Shown: one piece after another, positions 51,906 to 64,000 of the stretch | How the letters are laid out: each line of letters opens with the position of its first letter | Numbering within the stretch: position 1 is the stretch's first letter | DNA from: Pyxicephalus adspersus | Lineage: Eukaryota; Chordata; Amphibia; Anura; Pyxicephalidae | DNA length: 64,000 nucleotides | Direction of reading: 5' to 3' | Assembly: GCF_032062135.1 (NCBI RefSeq) | Contig: NC_092868.1 | Coordinates: 44,891,603-44,955,602 of the forward strand | Notes under the pieces: generated by a model | The model's database searches: none | What the model was told of the DNA's origin: nothing | What the model saw: the letters and a program-made list of their open reading frames with translations, nothing else | Program-made: the position numbers and the translations under genes

Positions 51906-52397
51906 AGATCTCAATTTTTAATTGAATTGAAAACCTTGCAGTAGTATGGGATAAGAACTTGCATGTTTACCCTCCCATTTCCCTTATCCCCCCCGTGGTA
52001 TAACCCTTGTACTTGTAATAGGAATCTGACCATTGTCTGGAAGTATAGTCCCTGTTTGTGCTGGTCCTTGCTCCTGTACCTTACCCCTGCAGCAATGTGT
52101 GCAAAAAGCAGCAGCCTCAGATGACAATTCTGACCCAGAACAATGATGCAGGTTTTGCTGATTCAACAAACTTGTCCCTGTGAAATATAGCCAGAGGGTC
52201 GGCATGACAGCCCAGCAACTAACATTCAACAGGGTCGCCAATAGCAAACTATCAGTTTAATGAAAGATTTCAGCCAAGCAGCAAGTATTTTTTGGAGGAG
52301 GTCAAACACCATCAAATGTATTGCTATAGATACATTCTGATACAAAGCACAGCAGCATAACAAATCCCCAGGAATAATTTCCTGCAGCAATACTCAC

Positions 52398-52606
52398 TTT
52401 AATCCCAATTTTTTCTCTATGAGATCCTTAAACTTGTAAGCTCCTCCACCAGTGGCCTTAATAACTTTTGTTTCTGTATTGACTAAATGAGCTTTAATAA
52501 AGTCCAGGCAGGTTTCTATGTATGTGTTTTCAAATTTAATGAAGTGGAGTCGGGCGGTGATTTCCTCTTGCTCGGAAATTTCATATAATAATTTGCGATC
52601 AGCATC
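52398..52606 (-). CDS. pank4: pank4 exon 3
   Basis: 209 nt, phase 0 to 2. It begins [15 protein letters not shown] and continues [15 protein letters not shown] to A-T-G-G-G-A-Y-K-F, the pantothenate kinase glycine-rich motif. Confidence 0.96.
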
Positions 52607-54198
<1,592 letters not shown>

Positions 54199-54703
54199 TC
54201 AATTAGCAAACAGAATCTACAGTTCTAGAAGGAAAAGACCAACATTGATTTTTACCAAGCAATTTCTAATGCCAACCATACTAGCTGTGTATGCAGATCG
54301 ATGAATACCAAAGGGCACACGCAGGGGTTTCCACTTTCTTCAGCAGGTCAGTGCACAATATCCACATCATTTACAAAGTGAACAGCAAAATATCCAGGGG
54401 GGGTTAAATGTTTCCCCTGTGCAGGAAGAGGCATTGAATATGATTCTGGTTTGCACAAATCAACCTAGCTTACACAAAACCATTTCTCCACTCCAATGTG
54501 ACAGCAATGAACCTGTCACCATGCTCCAGCACTGTCATGTAAGATGAAAGGCAGATTGTATTAATGGATGTAGAGGGGCATGTGACCAAAGTATTTTTCC
54601 AGAACAAAACAGGAATACAATGGATAGATAAACTGCATTGCTGGCCAGTAGGACATTCCAACCCTGTAAGGATTTGGACCAAAAATAAAAGGATACGTTC
54701 AAA

Positions 54704-54850
54704 TGTTCTCCCCAGCACTTATTAGCTGGGTGCACCACCCGGCACTTTTCAGTAACCACCCGGCTGTTTTTGGGTGGTTACTGAAAATTTGGGTCACAAT
54801 ACCAGGGCTGCCACCCGCCTACAATTTCTTCTGTGTCCAATATGCAAGTC
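54704..54850 (+). mobile_element. TGTTCTCCCCAG MITE family, left part
   Basis: It starts TGTTCTCCCCAGCAC and contains a hairpin, CTTTTCAGTAACCACCCGGC / GGGTGGTTACTGAAAA. Related pieces lie at 2286-2350, 52780-52950 and 59045-59138 (right end CTGGGGAGAACA). Confidence 0.65.
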
Positions 54851-55662
54851 CAACAGGAGGTGTTTTATACAGTGGAAACATGACAGAAAATACTATGAGA
54901 TATCTTCTGTTGAGTTACTTTCTCCTGCTAGCAAGAATGCTTTTTCCTTTCATTTTTTTTACAGAGATGCACATGTGCGCCCAATTTACCTGTCTTGGCA
55001 CAATTCCGTGCCATGGTGAATTAGCTTTCATCTGTATGCCTGGGAGTTCTATCATCCTGACCCAGCAAATAAGTATATCCGAGGACTCCCAACACAAAAG
55101 AAGACTGCAGCAAATATGTCAAGTCTGCCATCATGCACATTATGCTGTGAATACTGGCACAGGATGGTAATACCTTGGCAGTGGAAGCAAAGTAAATTTT
55201 GCTTTAAAGTGCTTTTACAGCTTGTTCAGAAAATGTAAATACTTAATGTGCACAGTCTGGGCTCAGGTTCACTACGTTGCAAATTTTCCAGTTCTCTAGT
55301 GAAGTGATCGGATAGTTATTTGGAAACGTTGCTTATTACTACACCTGTGCAATTATGTGGATTGTAGAATCTTTAGAAATCTGAAATGCTTACATGCAGC
55401 AAAAGACAAAGAACACTGTACACCAACTGAGAACATTTTCAATGATGTAACATCAGAACACAGCACAGCAGAACAATGGGTCACTCATGAGAATAATTCA
55501 AGCATTTTCTCTGTTTGAGTCAACAGACACGTGCAGATAGTACAAAAAGCAATGATCCCTGCATGCACAGTAAAACATCGTCCATGTGCAGCTGGCTCAG
55601 ATCCCAAGCCTGACTATTCATAGTAATTATTGCTTTCAGCAATTTTCATTTGTGAACCGATG

Positions 55663-55938
55663 GGCCTGATTAACTAAATCTCTCCAAGGCTGAAGAGGAT
55701 ACACTTTCATTAGTGAAGCTGGGTGATACAACAAACCTGACAACTTCAACACAATATTCTTGAATAGTACGCTCTTTTGCATGCAAATACCTATGCATGA
55801 TGGAGGACACAAAGCTGCTTGTTGTGGTATCTTTAAAGTGACAATTGTGGTTATGACCCTATAATGAAAATGGATCACCCAGGTTCACCTATGATAGTAT
55901 ATCTTCTCCAGACTTGAGGAGCTTTATTAAATCAGGCC
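55663..55938. mobile_element. Palindromic MITE (TCAGGC family), copy 3
   Basis: Left arm GCCTGATTAACTAAATCTCT, right arm GAGCTTTATTAAATCAGGCC. About 60 bases longer than the copies at 36074 and 39603, with unrelated central sequence. Confidence 0.8.
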
Positions 55939-57249
55939 TGATGTGTTCAGCATTCCAGATCTTGAATTTCCACTGTGATCATTACTCCTTAACCCAACAG
56001 TTTGTGATTTCTTGCTACCCTGGCCAAAACATGGACATCATTACAGGAGGAGTCACTGTAATGGAAAAGACAGCTGATTAGGTATTTGCAAACCAAGAGG
56101 CTGAATCAAAGGCGGGTTTCAGGACACAAGTCACTGGAAAAGTAGCTCTATAACCTCTATTTTACAGGCATTGTAATTGCTGCTCTGGCCCTGCAGTAAC
56201 AAAGTCACTTTATTAGGCAAGGCAGCAAAACATTTCAGGTGACCTATTATGCACCCATTCACACCTGTGTTTTGAAGCCTCAGGTAAAAAAATAAAAAGT
56301 ATCTTTGGTGTTGTAAAGCGGTGATGGGTGACTTTGAATGCAAGTAATTATTTGGAACACATTGTTAAGTACACAACAGCAACAGCACTAAAGTGGTAAC
56401 ACCAACAATGGACTGTAGAACAAGCAAGTTTCAATATTTGAAGGACAAACACACACACTCCCATTATAACCATATTCCTAGTTTCTGCAAGGGCTTGCAT
56501 GACCGAACTTTAATATCTGCAGCAAATACAAAAAAAGGTAACGCAACTACATTGCAATACAAAAAGAAAGGCCACTACAGTTTTTAATAAGGCATGGGCC
56601 ACGGGAGTCAACCAAATGTCGGCACCATCACCTACCAAGTCAGTAAACCGGCCCTGTCCCAAGATCACTGATCCACTACTAGGAAAATGGAATCAGGATT
56701 AGATGTCACCAACTCAAAGCCTGACCGCCCCCCCTCCCTCCCGAAAAAAAAAACACCCACACAACTCAGGAAAGGAAATTTCCAAATCACTGTCCTCAGT
56801 GGTTTTCTATTGAAACCCAGCCTTGAATAAGGCAAAATAATATTTATTTATAATAATCAGGATGGTAAGTAAACACACGCCAAGAATATAGGCAAAGTAA
56901 GAGATGCATTTACTGTTTTACGTGCTTGCACACTGCACTACATCTCATTCATTTTTTTAATTTAGCCGCTGGAGGGTCGTACGTTACAAAAGATGCTAGA
57001 CTAGATTACCAGGTATTGTTGCCCTATAAGAAGAAACCAAGCACAACTACACAATGAGGTTTCTGAAACTCAAAAGTTTTAGTACCAAACAGATGGCTTT
57101 CACTAGTGTTATTGGTGCAATAATTACCATTTATCAACATGATGGCTTTAAAAAATTTAACTTGTTCAATTTGGGGTTTTCATGGGCCTTGGATACATAA
57201 CCTCAAACTAGTTGGTGAAACAGGAGTCATCACCCAGGGTTACAGTGAT

Positions 57250-57570
57250 AAAAGCAGAAGTGAACCCTGCATTACTCACCTGTCACATTCCCTCGCAATG
57301 TGCTGCCATTGTCTACTTCCTTCTTCGTCTTTGAGATCTTTGGCTGGGATAATGTAACTTCTAAGAGAGCTCATTCATTCCAAGCATGTGCAGAGGATGC
57401 TGGGAACTCCAGGTATCCCAGCAGCCAAAGCTGAAGATACACATGAGCAGCTCAACTTTTTTGCCAGAAACCCAAAGTGATCAGGCAGGTAGGAGGGATT
57501 ACTGCAGAAGGGAGATTGCCTGTCTCTTTCTGCAATAATGACCGGCCGGATCATGTAATCCTAAATGAGT
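57250..57570. repeat. Probable MITE of the GCATGCGCAG-rich class
   Basis: CCTGTCACATTCCCTCGCAA, GGATGCTGGGAACTCC and CAGCTCAACTTTTTTGCC form a pattern similar in style to the elements at 60845-61515 and 63573-63890. The boundaries are uncertain. Confidence 0.4.
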
Positions 57571-57665
57571 CTTTAGCTGTCATGTGGGTTTCTCCCAGGT
57601 ATTCTGGTTTCCTCCCACATTACAAAAACATGCAGTTAGGTTAATTGGCTTCCCCCAAAATATTG
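57570..57665 (+). repeat. SINE body fragment
   Basis: It contains GGGTTTCTCCCAGGTATTC, GGTTTCCTCCCACATTAC and AACATGCAGTTAGGTTAATT. These are the forward-orientation body words of the SINE at 51573-51905. Confidence 0.65.
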
Positions 57666-58726
57666 ACCTTAGACTGCATAGTTCTCCCTTGCCCATTTTT
57701 TGTGGGCGGGCCGCCCAGGTGCACTGCCTACTCCGTATGGCTCTTTTCAGCAGCTCCAATCCTCTGTACGGACAACTGAGAGGCTGCTCCATTCTCAGCT
57801 GTCATCTGTTCAGAGGATTTCAGCTGCCAATAAGATCCAGCTATGATTAGATCGGGGCACAGACTCCACAGGTCCCTCCTCCATTCTCTAGCTGTGCGGA
57901 ATCTCCTGTGAATCTTCTTTTGGAAAAAACATTGTGTAACAATGTAGCCGCCCAGTCGGTGTGTGTAAGTAACAGCATGTCATTCTGCGCCTTACAGCTC
58001 TGTCTATAAACCTTCATATCTCCTAAACTGTATGTCATAATGACTTGAAAGTTTCAGGGAACACAGAGAACATGTATAGTTAGTAGTAAGTATAATTTCA
58101 ACAATGCGAAAATACAACACTGGGGTTCCCATTTCAAAAGCACGTGCACCTAGGAGTCCCTAATTGAAAATGCAAATTGGGGACACTTACATAGAGGGAG
58201 CATTGGGAGGGGGCCCCAAAATGAATACCTACCCGTCACAAATCTTTACCCGTTATACTATATTACCCCGTTTCTCTTCTATATATCTGTTTCTCTTCTT
58301 TGAACTCCAATTTCCCTAGACTGTTGAGGTGTAAACGCACTGCCCGGTTACACATTACTGCTCCCTTCCAACATTTGAACCCCAATTTTTCTGGAATGGG
58401 GAGGAAACTGAAAATGTGTGGGGCACGTCTGTGGATAAACACCGCCTAAAATTTCATCACTATGGTATCATTAAAACATAAAAAGCTCTGCCCATCAAAA
58501 CAAAATTGGGGTTCAGATACTGGAAGGGTACAGTCATATGTAACAGAGCATCGTGTTTTGATGGGCAGAGTTTATGTTGTAATCATGCCAGGGTGATAAA
58601 AGTTTGGGGGTGTTAGCCACAAGTGTCCCCCACTTGCACCTATAATTTTGTTTACCTGCACCTCTCTGTTCTAGGGAAATTAGGGTTCGAAATAGGGAAG
58701 CGGACAGTTTGATGGGCAGTTTTTAT

Positions 58727-58800
58727 GTTCCATATTTAATGTACAGCGTTGCATAATATGTTGGTGCTATATAAATCCTGTTTAATATCAATAATAATGA
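58727..58800 (+). repeat. SINE 3' tail
   Basis: TATTTAATGTACAGCGTTGC then ATATGTTGGTGCTATATAAA, with an AATAATAAT end. Confidence 0.75.
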
Positions 58801-59044
58801 TGCCATGCTAATGAAATTTTAGGGGAGATTATACATGTGTACCCCACTTGCACCTACATTAAAAACTACTACTAGAAAAGTGGTCAATCTCACACATGCC
58901 CAATGAGAACAGCACTTGGATGGAACGGTGAGCATCTTAATAAGGAGGGAAGCTGAGCAAGCTGAGCCAGGCATTAGAAAGTTAGAACAAACTCAAGGAG
59001 GACGGTAGAACATTGACACAATAATAGAGGTTACTGGATACCTG

Positions 59045-59138
59045 TGGCATAAATAACAGGGAGCGCTAAATTTGCTGTCTTACTCCGCCCATTTTTTTTT
59101 TACCACCCGGTTGAAAATATTTTCTGGGGAGAACACTG
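59045..59138 (-). mobile_element. TGTTCTCCCCAG MITE family, terminal fragment
   Basis: It contains ACCACCCGGTTGAAAATATT and ends TTTCTGGGGAGAACA, the inverted terminus of the element at 54704. Confidence 0.6.
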
Positions 59139-59682
59139 GACTGTGTTAGAGATATATGACCATGGTAGGGGCATTAGTTTGTGAGCCCCTTTGAAGGACA
59201 GCTAGTGATATGACTATGGACTTTGTGAAGCGTGCCATAATAGTTCACCCCCCATAACATGAGACCCCTTGCTCCCTACAAGAATCAGAGAGATCAAACT
59301 TTTCCTTCATTCTTGTACCGTTGAAAAGGCTCCTCTCCTGTACTGAAATTGCTTACTTATTTTACTGCACATTCATTGCAAGTTTTCCATTAGAAGTTGC
59401 AGCAAGCCAGACAGAGCTGCCTTATTTCTCTCCTTACTGGAAAGTAAAAAAGCCAGTGCCTTTTATTTACAGGATTTTAGTTCCTTTAATCATGGAGGCT
59501 CAGAATTACATGTGAGCCATACCACAGCTTTCTGTTTTCACAAAGCCATGTGGCACCTTGCTGACCCTTTGTTCTAGCCATGATCTGCCTGCCTTGTACA
59601 GAGAAGTACAAAACCTTGTAATGACATTGCTAGATCTAAAATAATGTATACCAACATGAAGGTTTAATACTACTCTTTCCCA

Positions 59683-59828
59683 TCTCTTAGATTGTAAGCT
59701 CTTCTGGGCAGGGTCCTCTCCTCCTCCTGTGTCACTGTCTGTATCTGTCTTTCATTTGCAACCTCTATTGAATGTACAGGGCTTCATTATATGTTGCCGC
59801 TATATAAACACAGTTTAATAAAAATTCC
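59683..59828 (+). repeat. SINE 3' half
   Basis: ATTGTAAGCTCTTCTGGGCA, GGGTCCTCTCCTCCTCCTGT and GTCACTGTCTGTATCTGTC, followed by the TATATAAACACAGTTTAATAA tail region. This copy shows the middle of the SINE most clearly. Confidence 0.8.
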
Positions 59829-60356
59829 AGTTACATTAGCATGTTGATATGGGGCAAAATAACATAAAATCATTAAACCTAAACTAATTTTGCCAAAGGA
59901 TACAACGTGTTCCAGTATTTTCTGACATTAACCAGTGTGAACACAAAGATTCCAGCCAAGGAAAACTGCTGGGAAGTAAACTGTTGCAGGAAGCTGTGTA
60001 TAATATACAGGTCAGTGCAAGCTGCATTTACAGAAAGGCTGCATCTATATTAAGCATGTGGCAAGCATTGTATATAGAGCTTAGAGGGCATCGCCTATAC
60101 CTTAATCTAAGTAAAGATCACCACATTTAGAAAGATTAGCCGAGGCTACCTGCTTGTCACACGCCTGATCCTTCTCAATACTGGGGCTTTGAAGGTGAAA
60201 AACGGTGACCTGGTTCCCAAGGGCAGTGATGATTGGAGTGGCTTCTCTGTGGTGTGCAATTATTAAAATACAATATACACAGAAAAGAAGTTGCAACATA
60301 GTATACTACAATGTATATATAACATGTTTCCATTGTGCAGGTTACTGTTAGAAAAT

Positions 60357-60845
60357 TAAAGCAGACCTGAACTCTATTTTTTTTTTTTCAAGTACAACAC
60401 CCTTTTTTTAAAAAATAAAAAAGGGTGCAACACCTCCTCTTTCTGTCTTGATCGCCGTGGCAGAATGGGAGCACAAAGCCTCCCGGGGGAGCTAGGTCAT
60501 ACATCCCTGGAGGCTCTTGGCTGCTCCGAGATCAAGCATGCAGAGAAGGAGCCCTTTCTTTAATGGGAGAAAAAAATGACCAATCACACGCATGCGCAGT
60601 GAGACCACCATTTTTTTTCCCCATTTACGTGACTTGATCTTTCACCTGCGCATTGCAGGATCGGGTGACGTACGAAGAAGAACCTGAAAGAAGATGGCAG
60701 CGCCCAGGACTTTCTCTACGCCAGGTTGAAGAAGGATACCGGGACGACACAGGACTTGATCGAGGAAACCTCCCAATGGATCGATTGATCCGTGGGATTA
60801 AAGGTACTTGTAATTTTTTTTATTTGACATTAGTACCGCTTTAAT
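60357..60845 (+). mobile_element. MITE with AAAGC...GCTTT ends
   Basis: TTAAAGCAGACCTGAACTC on the left and GTACCGCTTTAA on the right are partly inverted copies. An internal hairpin around AACACCCTTTTTTTA / AAAAAAGGGTG lies near 60398-60428. Non-coding. Confidence 0.55.
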
Positions 60846-60889
60846 CATCAAAAGTTGATTTTTTATTTTCTAATGTGAACACATTTTTT

Positions 60890-61515
60890 CCCACTTTTAA
60901 AAATTGTGATTAGGCATTAGATCTTTATTGCAGAAAATGATGTCCCTTTTGCAATAATCATTCTTACCTGCCTGATCGCTCCATGGAGCTGTTAAACCTG
61001 CTGGGATGCATATGTGCAGCTTAGCGTTAGTTACCAGGATACACGGGCACATTCCGGTTTCTCCTGAGGTTGCCAGAACTGAATGACCTCCTGCAGGGGA
61101 AGATCGCATAAAGGAGGAGGATGGGGGTGCCCTGTGACTGAACAGGGGGGTATTATTATTCATATTACACAGTATTTATATTGAGACGATATATTACACA
61201 ACGCTTTACAAAGTCCATAGTCATGTCACTCACTGTCCCTGAAAGGGACTGACAATCTAAATGCCCTACCTTAGTCATATGTCATTACTACAGTCTATGG
61301 CTAATTTGGGGGAAGCCAGTTAACCAGCCAGTTAAAGTTTTTGGGATGTGGGAGGAAACGGGAACACCCGGAGGAAACTCAAGCCAACACGGGGAGAACC
61401 TGCAAACTCCATGCAGATAGTGCCCTGGCCGAGATTTGAACCTGGGACCCAGCGCTGCATAGCGCTAACCACTGAGCCACCATGCTGCCCATCTATCATA
61501 GGGTTTAGTTCCGCT
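60890..61515. mobile_element. MITE interrupted by a SINE
   Basis: 60890-61150 shares TTACCTGCCTGATCGCTCCA-type sequence with 63660-63700 (same direction). The matching end, TAGTTCCGCTTTA, appears only at 61505-61517, after a SINE at 61151-61490. The boundaries on the left are uncertain. Confidence 0.5.
61151..61490 (-). repeat. tRNA-headed SINE, full length, reverse
   Basis: Read on the minus strand it starts GGGCAGCATGGTGGCTCAGT, then GGTTAGCGC, the B box GGTTCAAATC, the body with TGCAGGTTCTCCCCGTGTTG and CGGGTGTTCCCGTTTCC, and ends in the TATAAATACTG...AATAATAATA tail. It is the most complete copy. A long open frame across it is incidental. Confidence 0.85.
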
Positions 61516-62454
61516 TTACGCTCAGCTCCAGGCAAACTGCTAAAGGCACAGAATACACACACATATAACAAAAGTTTGTCTGCCAATAGATTTGTATTTC
61601 TGTTTACCCAGATGAGATTTACACAGCTTTGTTTAAAGAACAGCCTTGTCTTGTATAAGACTATTATTCTTGTTGCAGTTTGGCAATACTTTTCTTTGCT
61701 CTCTCCGAACTTGGACGGTGAAAAGAGGCGCAGTCTGAGAAGTTCATCTCTCAGTCACTCCGCTCTCTTCTTCTTCTCCTTGTTGGAGCGAGCACTGGAA
61801 GCACAACTGACTACTACCCTATCTGCATGATGGATAACTGGAAGAAACCAATCAATCATTAGATATCAATCATATATAGGTACACTTTTTGCCATTGCAA
61901 ACATAAATGTAACGATGTATTATTGAATACCGAGTCACATTGAATCTTCATGATGTAGAATAAAAAAAGCCTCCATTGCCCATGTCTACACCAGCAGAAG
62001 CGTTTCACTTAAATGTGTAGTGCAGCCCATGGGTTCACATATTACTCTTTCCAAATGTTGCCAATGGGTGCTTAGCCAAATGTTTGGTAGGTGGATGGGG
62101 TGCTGACCAAGCTCCCCTTTAAAATATGATATGTAAAAATGAGCACTTACAGTGAATATTTTATGATGAGTGTTCTACAGGAAATCCATGTAGATAATTT
62201 CCTTTTTCATCTTTCGGTCACTTTAGTCACTTCCAGTCTTTGTGCACATCACTCCAGTGTCACCCGCATGTAATTGTTCTGCACCAACTTTCTAAAGCTA
62301 ACAATGGTGGGCTATGCCCGCTCCTCATGTGTGAAGGGGAGGCATGTGACAAAAGCAGGAATTAGGAGATGAATGTCATCTTTGCATGAAAAAACAATTA
62401 TTTCAGGGCAGCACTGTGCCCTTTATTTTTTACTTGTGCCAAGGACAATTTTTT

Positions 62455-62750
62455 GGGGGTACGATAAACCTGACGGCATGTTTTTGGCCCAGGGTGCATG
62501 AGGAGAGCATGCAAACTGCAGGAAATGTTCTGTCCGGGATTAAAATTTAGTACTAAAATATTAAATTTTGCTGCTCATATTTTAGCACACAAAGAACAAT
62601 TCCAGAGAAGCCAAGTAACCAAGCTGCATGTTTTATGGAGACGTGGGGGATACAGGAGTGCGCAGAGAAAATCCAAGTGAACACGAGAAGAACATACAAA
62701 CTTTGGGAGAGGTGAGCGTGTTAGCGACTGAGCCATTCATGCTGCCTCCA
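62455..62750 (-). repeat. Degraded SINE copies, reverse
   Basis: Two successive partial copies, one with GACGGCATGTTTTTGG and GAGAGCATGCAAACTGCAGG, the next with AGCTGCATGTTTTATGGAG and GCGACTGAGCCATTCATGCT. Both are strongly mutated. Confidence 0.55.
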
Positions 62751-63572
62751 AAATATATTTTTTATGAATGCTGCAGATTTAAAAAGACAAACTTTTAAAT
62801 GATTTCAAAATGTTAGATCAATAATGTTTGTATTATTTATTTTTCCATTGTTAGCCTTGTAGTAATAGACTTGTAATACATATCTGTTCCTGAAATGTTG
62901 CATACAACTGACCTAATGCACAGCGTTGTACTGGACCCACCCAACGTTACAGGACAAATATTCATTCTTCCATCATTACAAGAACAAGGAATGACTGGAG
63001 TCAGACACCTGCTGATTTCTCCATCCCACATACTATATAAAAGGAGCCTTGTGATCGCTGTGTTACCCTGAATATAATCCATGTGACGGGGGGTTGGAAA
63101 CACCACTGCTATAGACAGAAAACATCAAAGATGATTCAAGTTATCTGAAGGCCCTTTCTTTTTTCCAACACTGGAAAGTATAAAGCTTGCCTGTTTTCTT
63201 TGATCTGCTCTGAGATGGTGTTTAGGGCTAAATCTTTGAAGCAAGGACATCCCCCTTGTAAGGTTAGCAGAGCTGTTCCTCCGATCTTGGAACTTTTAGG
63301 GCTCTCTCAGACCCGCGGTGTAAAACCTACCAATCTGGAGGCAGATCTGATCCGAGCGAGGGAGTTATTTATTGTTCACATTGGATTCTAAAATTGTCCA
63401 CTCAGATATGGAGACAAACAAACTTTCACTGAGAGATTATAATCTCACAGATTTTTGCTCATTTTAAAATAGAAAAATAAGGTTATAGATACACTTCAAA
63501 ATTCCAAAATTATGGTCACAGCTCCTAATAGGTCTCTACTTGTTCCTAGGGGTCCTTTGCCATGATGGGCAG

Positions 63573-63890
63573 CCTTAAAGTGGAACTAAAGTCTGACTTT
63601 GAAGGGTAGTGATCAAGGCCGGTGGTTATTGCAGAAAAGGGCAGGTGATGTTCATTGTACAACAACACATCTTACCTGCCTGATTGCACCAGGGACATGT
63701 GAAAAAACTCCATGTGCAGCCTTGGTTGCCAAAGAAACCCGGCATTCCCAGCTTCCCATTCACCTGCACCGGAGTTACATCACCCTGGCATGGCCAATCA
63801 AGATAGCCAAACATCATCACTGGGCAAAAGAAAGAAAGATGGTGGCGTCCTGTGATAAGAAAGTGACGCAGTCTTTTGTTCAGCTTTAAA
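63573..63890 (+). mobile_element. MITE, AAAGTGGAACTAAAGTC family
   Basis: It starts TTAAAGTGGAACTAAAGTC and ends GCTTTAAAGC. The inner section TTACCTGCCTGATTGCACCA matches the interrupted copy at 60890-61515. Confidence 0.55.
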
Positions 63891-64000
63891 GCGTACCTAT
63901 CACCAAAATGTTTGCTTTATATAAAAGGGTAGACACCTCTTTTATGTAAATTAAAAATTATCCTTTTTTTTATGGGGTGGGGGGGAATTAAAACAGAATG

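Larger units (their letters stand above)
48680..52397 (-). other. pank4 intron 3 (3.7 kb)
   Basis: It contains Harbinger-like MITE copies D and E, a decayed hAT fragment (49578-49808) and a full-length SINE (51573-51905). Confidence 0.8.

Noticed and set aside
54703..55170. A 155-codon open frame
   Set aside because: It starts inside a MITE and shows no recognisable protein features. It lies in pank4 intron 1 on the opposite strand.
57262..57340. Possible pank4 exon 1 on the minus strand, with an ATG-GCA start and a CAG|GTGAGT donor
   Set aside because: The frame closes after a few codons, lacks R-F-A-I-D-I-G, ends in the wrong bases for exon 2, and lies in a repeat.
61420..61490. tRNA gene on the minus strand
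   Set aside because: The A and B boxes are present, but the stretch runs straight into a SINE body and does not close a cloverleaf.
61348..61830. A 160-codon open frame
   Set aside because: The first part is the reverse side of a SINE and the rest is intron. No family resemblance.
63034..63043. TATATAAAAG, a TATA-like box
   Set aside because: No exon or gene follows on the + strand, and pank4 is transcribed the other way.

Overview
The window is vertebrate nuclear DNA, most likely from a frog (anuran). Coding sequence is confined to short exons with GT/AG splice sites. The intervening sequence is full of small DNA transposons, a tRNA-headed SINE and (AT)n tracts. One of the two genes belongs to the kainate-binding-protein/GluR-U1 class known from frogs. 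No bacterial-type operons, CRISPR arrays or phage genes are seen.

Left part, about 4.6-23.7 kb, + strand: a kainate-binding-protein-type ionotropic glutamate receptor subunit, kbp (Xenopus GluR-U1 type). I could join 11 coding exons with consistent splice phases into a 489-residue protein: signal peptide, no amino-terminal domain, split ligand-binding domain, M1, pore loop, M3, M4 and a short cytosolic tail. A candidate polyadenylation signal lies at 23718.

Right part, about 24.5-54.1 kb and beyond, - strand: pank4. I could join 18 coding exons (exons 2-19 if the layout matches human PANK4) into 729 residues. They carry a type II pantothenate kinase fold fused to a C-terminal DUF89 phosphatase domain. 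The first exon, expected to encode about 44 residues, was not found and probably lies past base 64000. The two genes are convergent, with only about 0.8 kb between their candidate poly(A) signals.

Notable biology: this PANK4 keeps the two catalytic kinase residues (Glu and Arg, PANK3 positions 138 and 207) that are replaced by Val and Trp in all amniote PANK4 proteins, and it also keeps the DUF89 metal ligands. It therefore looks like a genuine kinase-phosphatase bifunctional enzyme of CoA metabolism. The receptor has Leu at the Q/R pore position and a strongly altered M3 gating motif, so it is unlikely to act as an ordinary AMPA/kainate channel.

The rest is introns, flanks and repeats: at least five ~300 bp Harbinger-like MITEs with TAA target duplications, a 1.05 kb relative with long internal inverted arms, several hAT-type MITEs (one with a perfect 8 bp target duplication), a palindromic MITE family, a Tc1-like transposase fossil, a probable gypsy pol fragment, and multiple copies of a SINE with an L2-like tail. 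I found no new multi-gene system. Homology statements come from memory of protein families; no search or alignment program was run.
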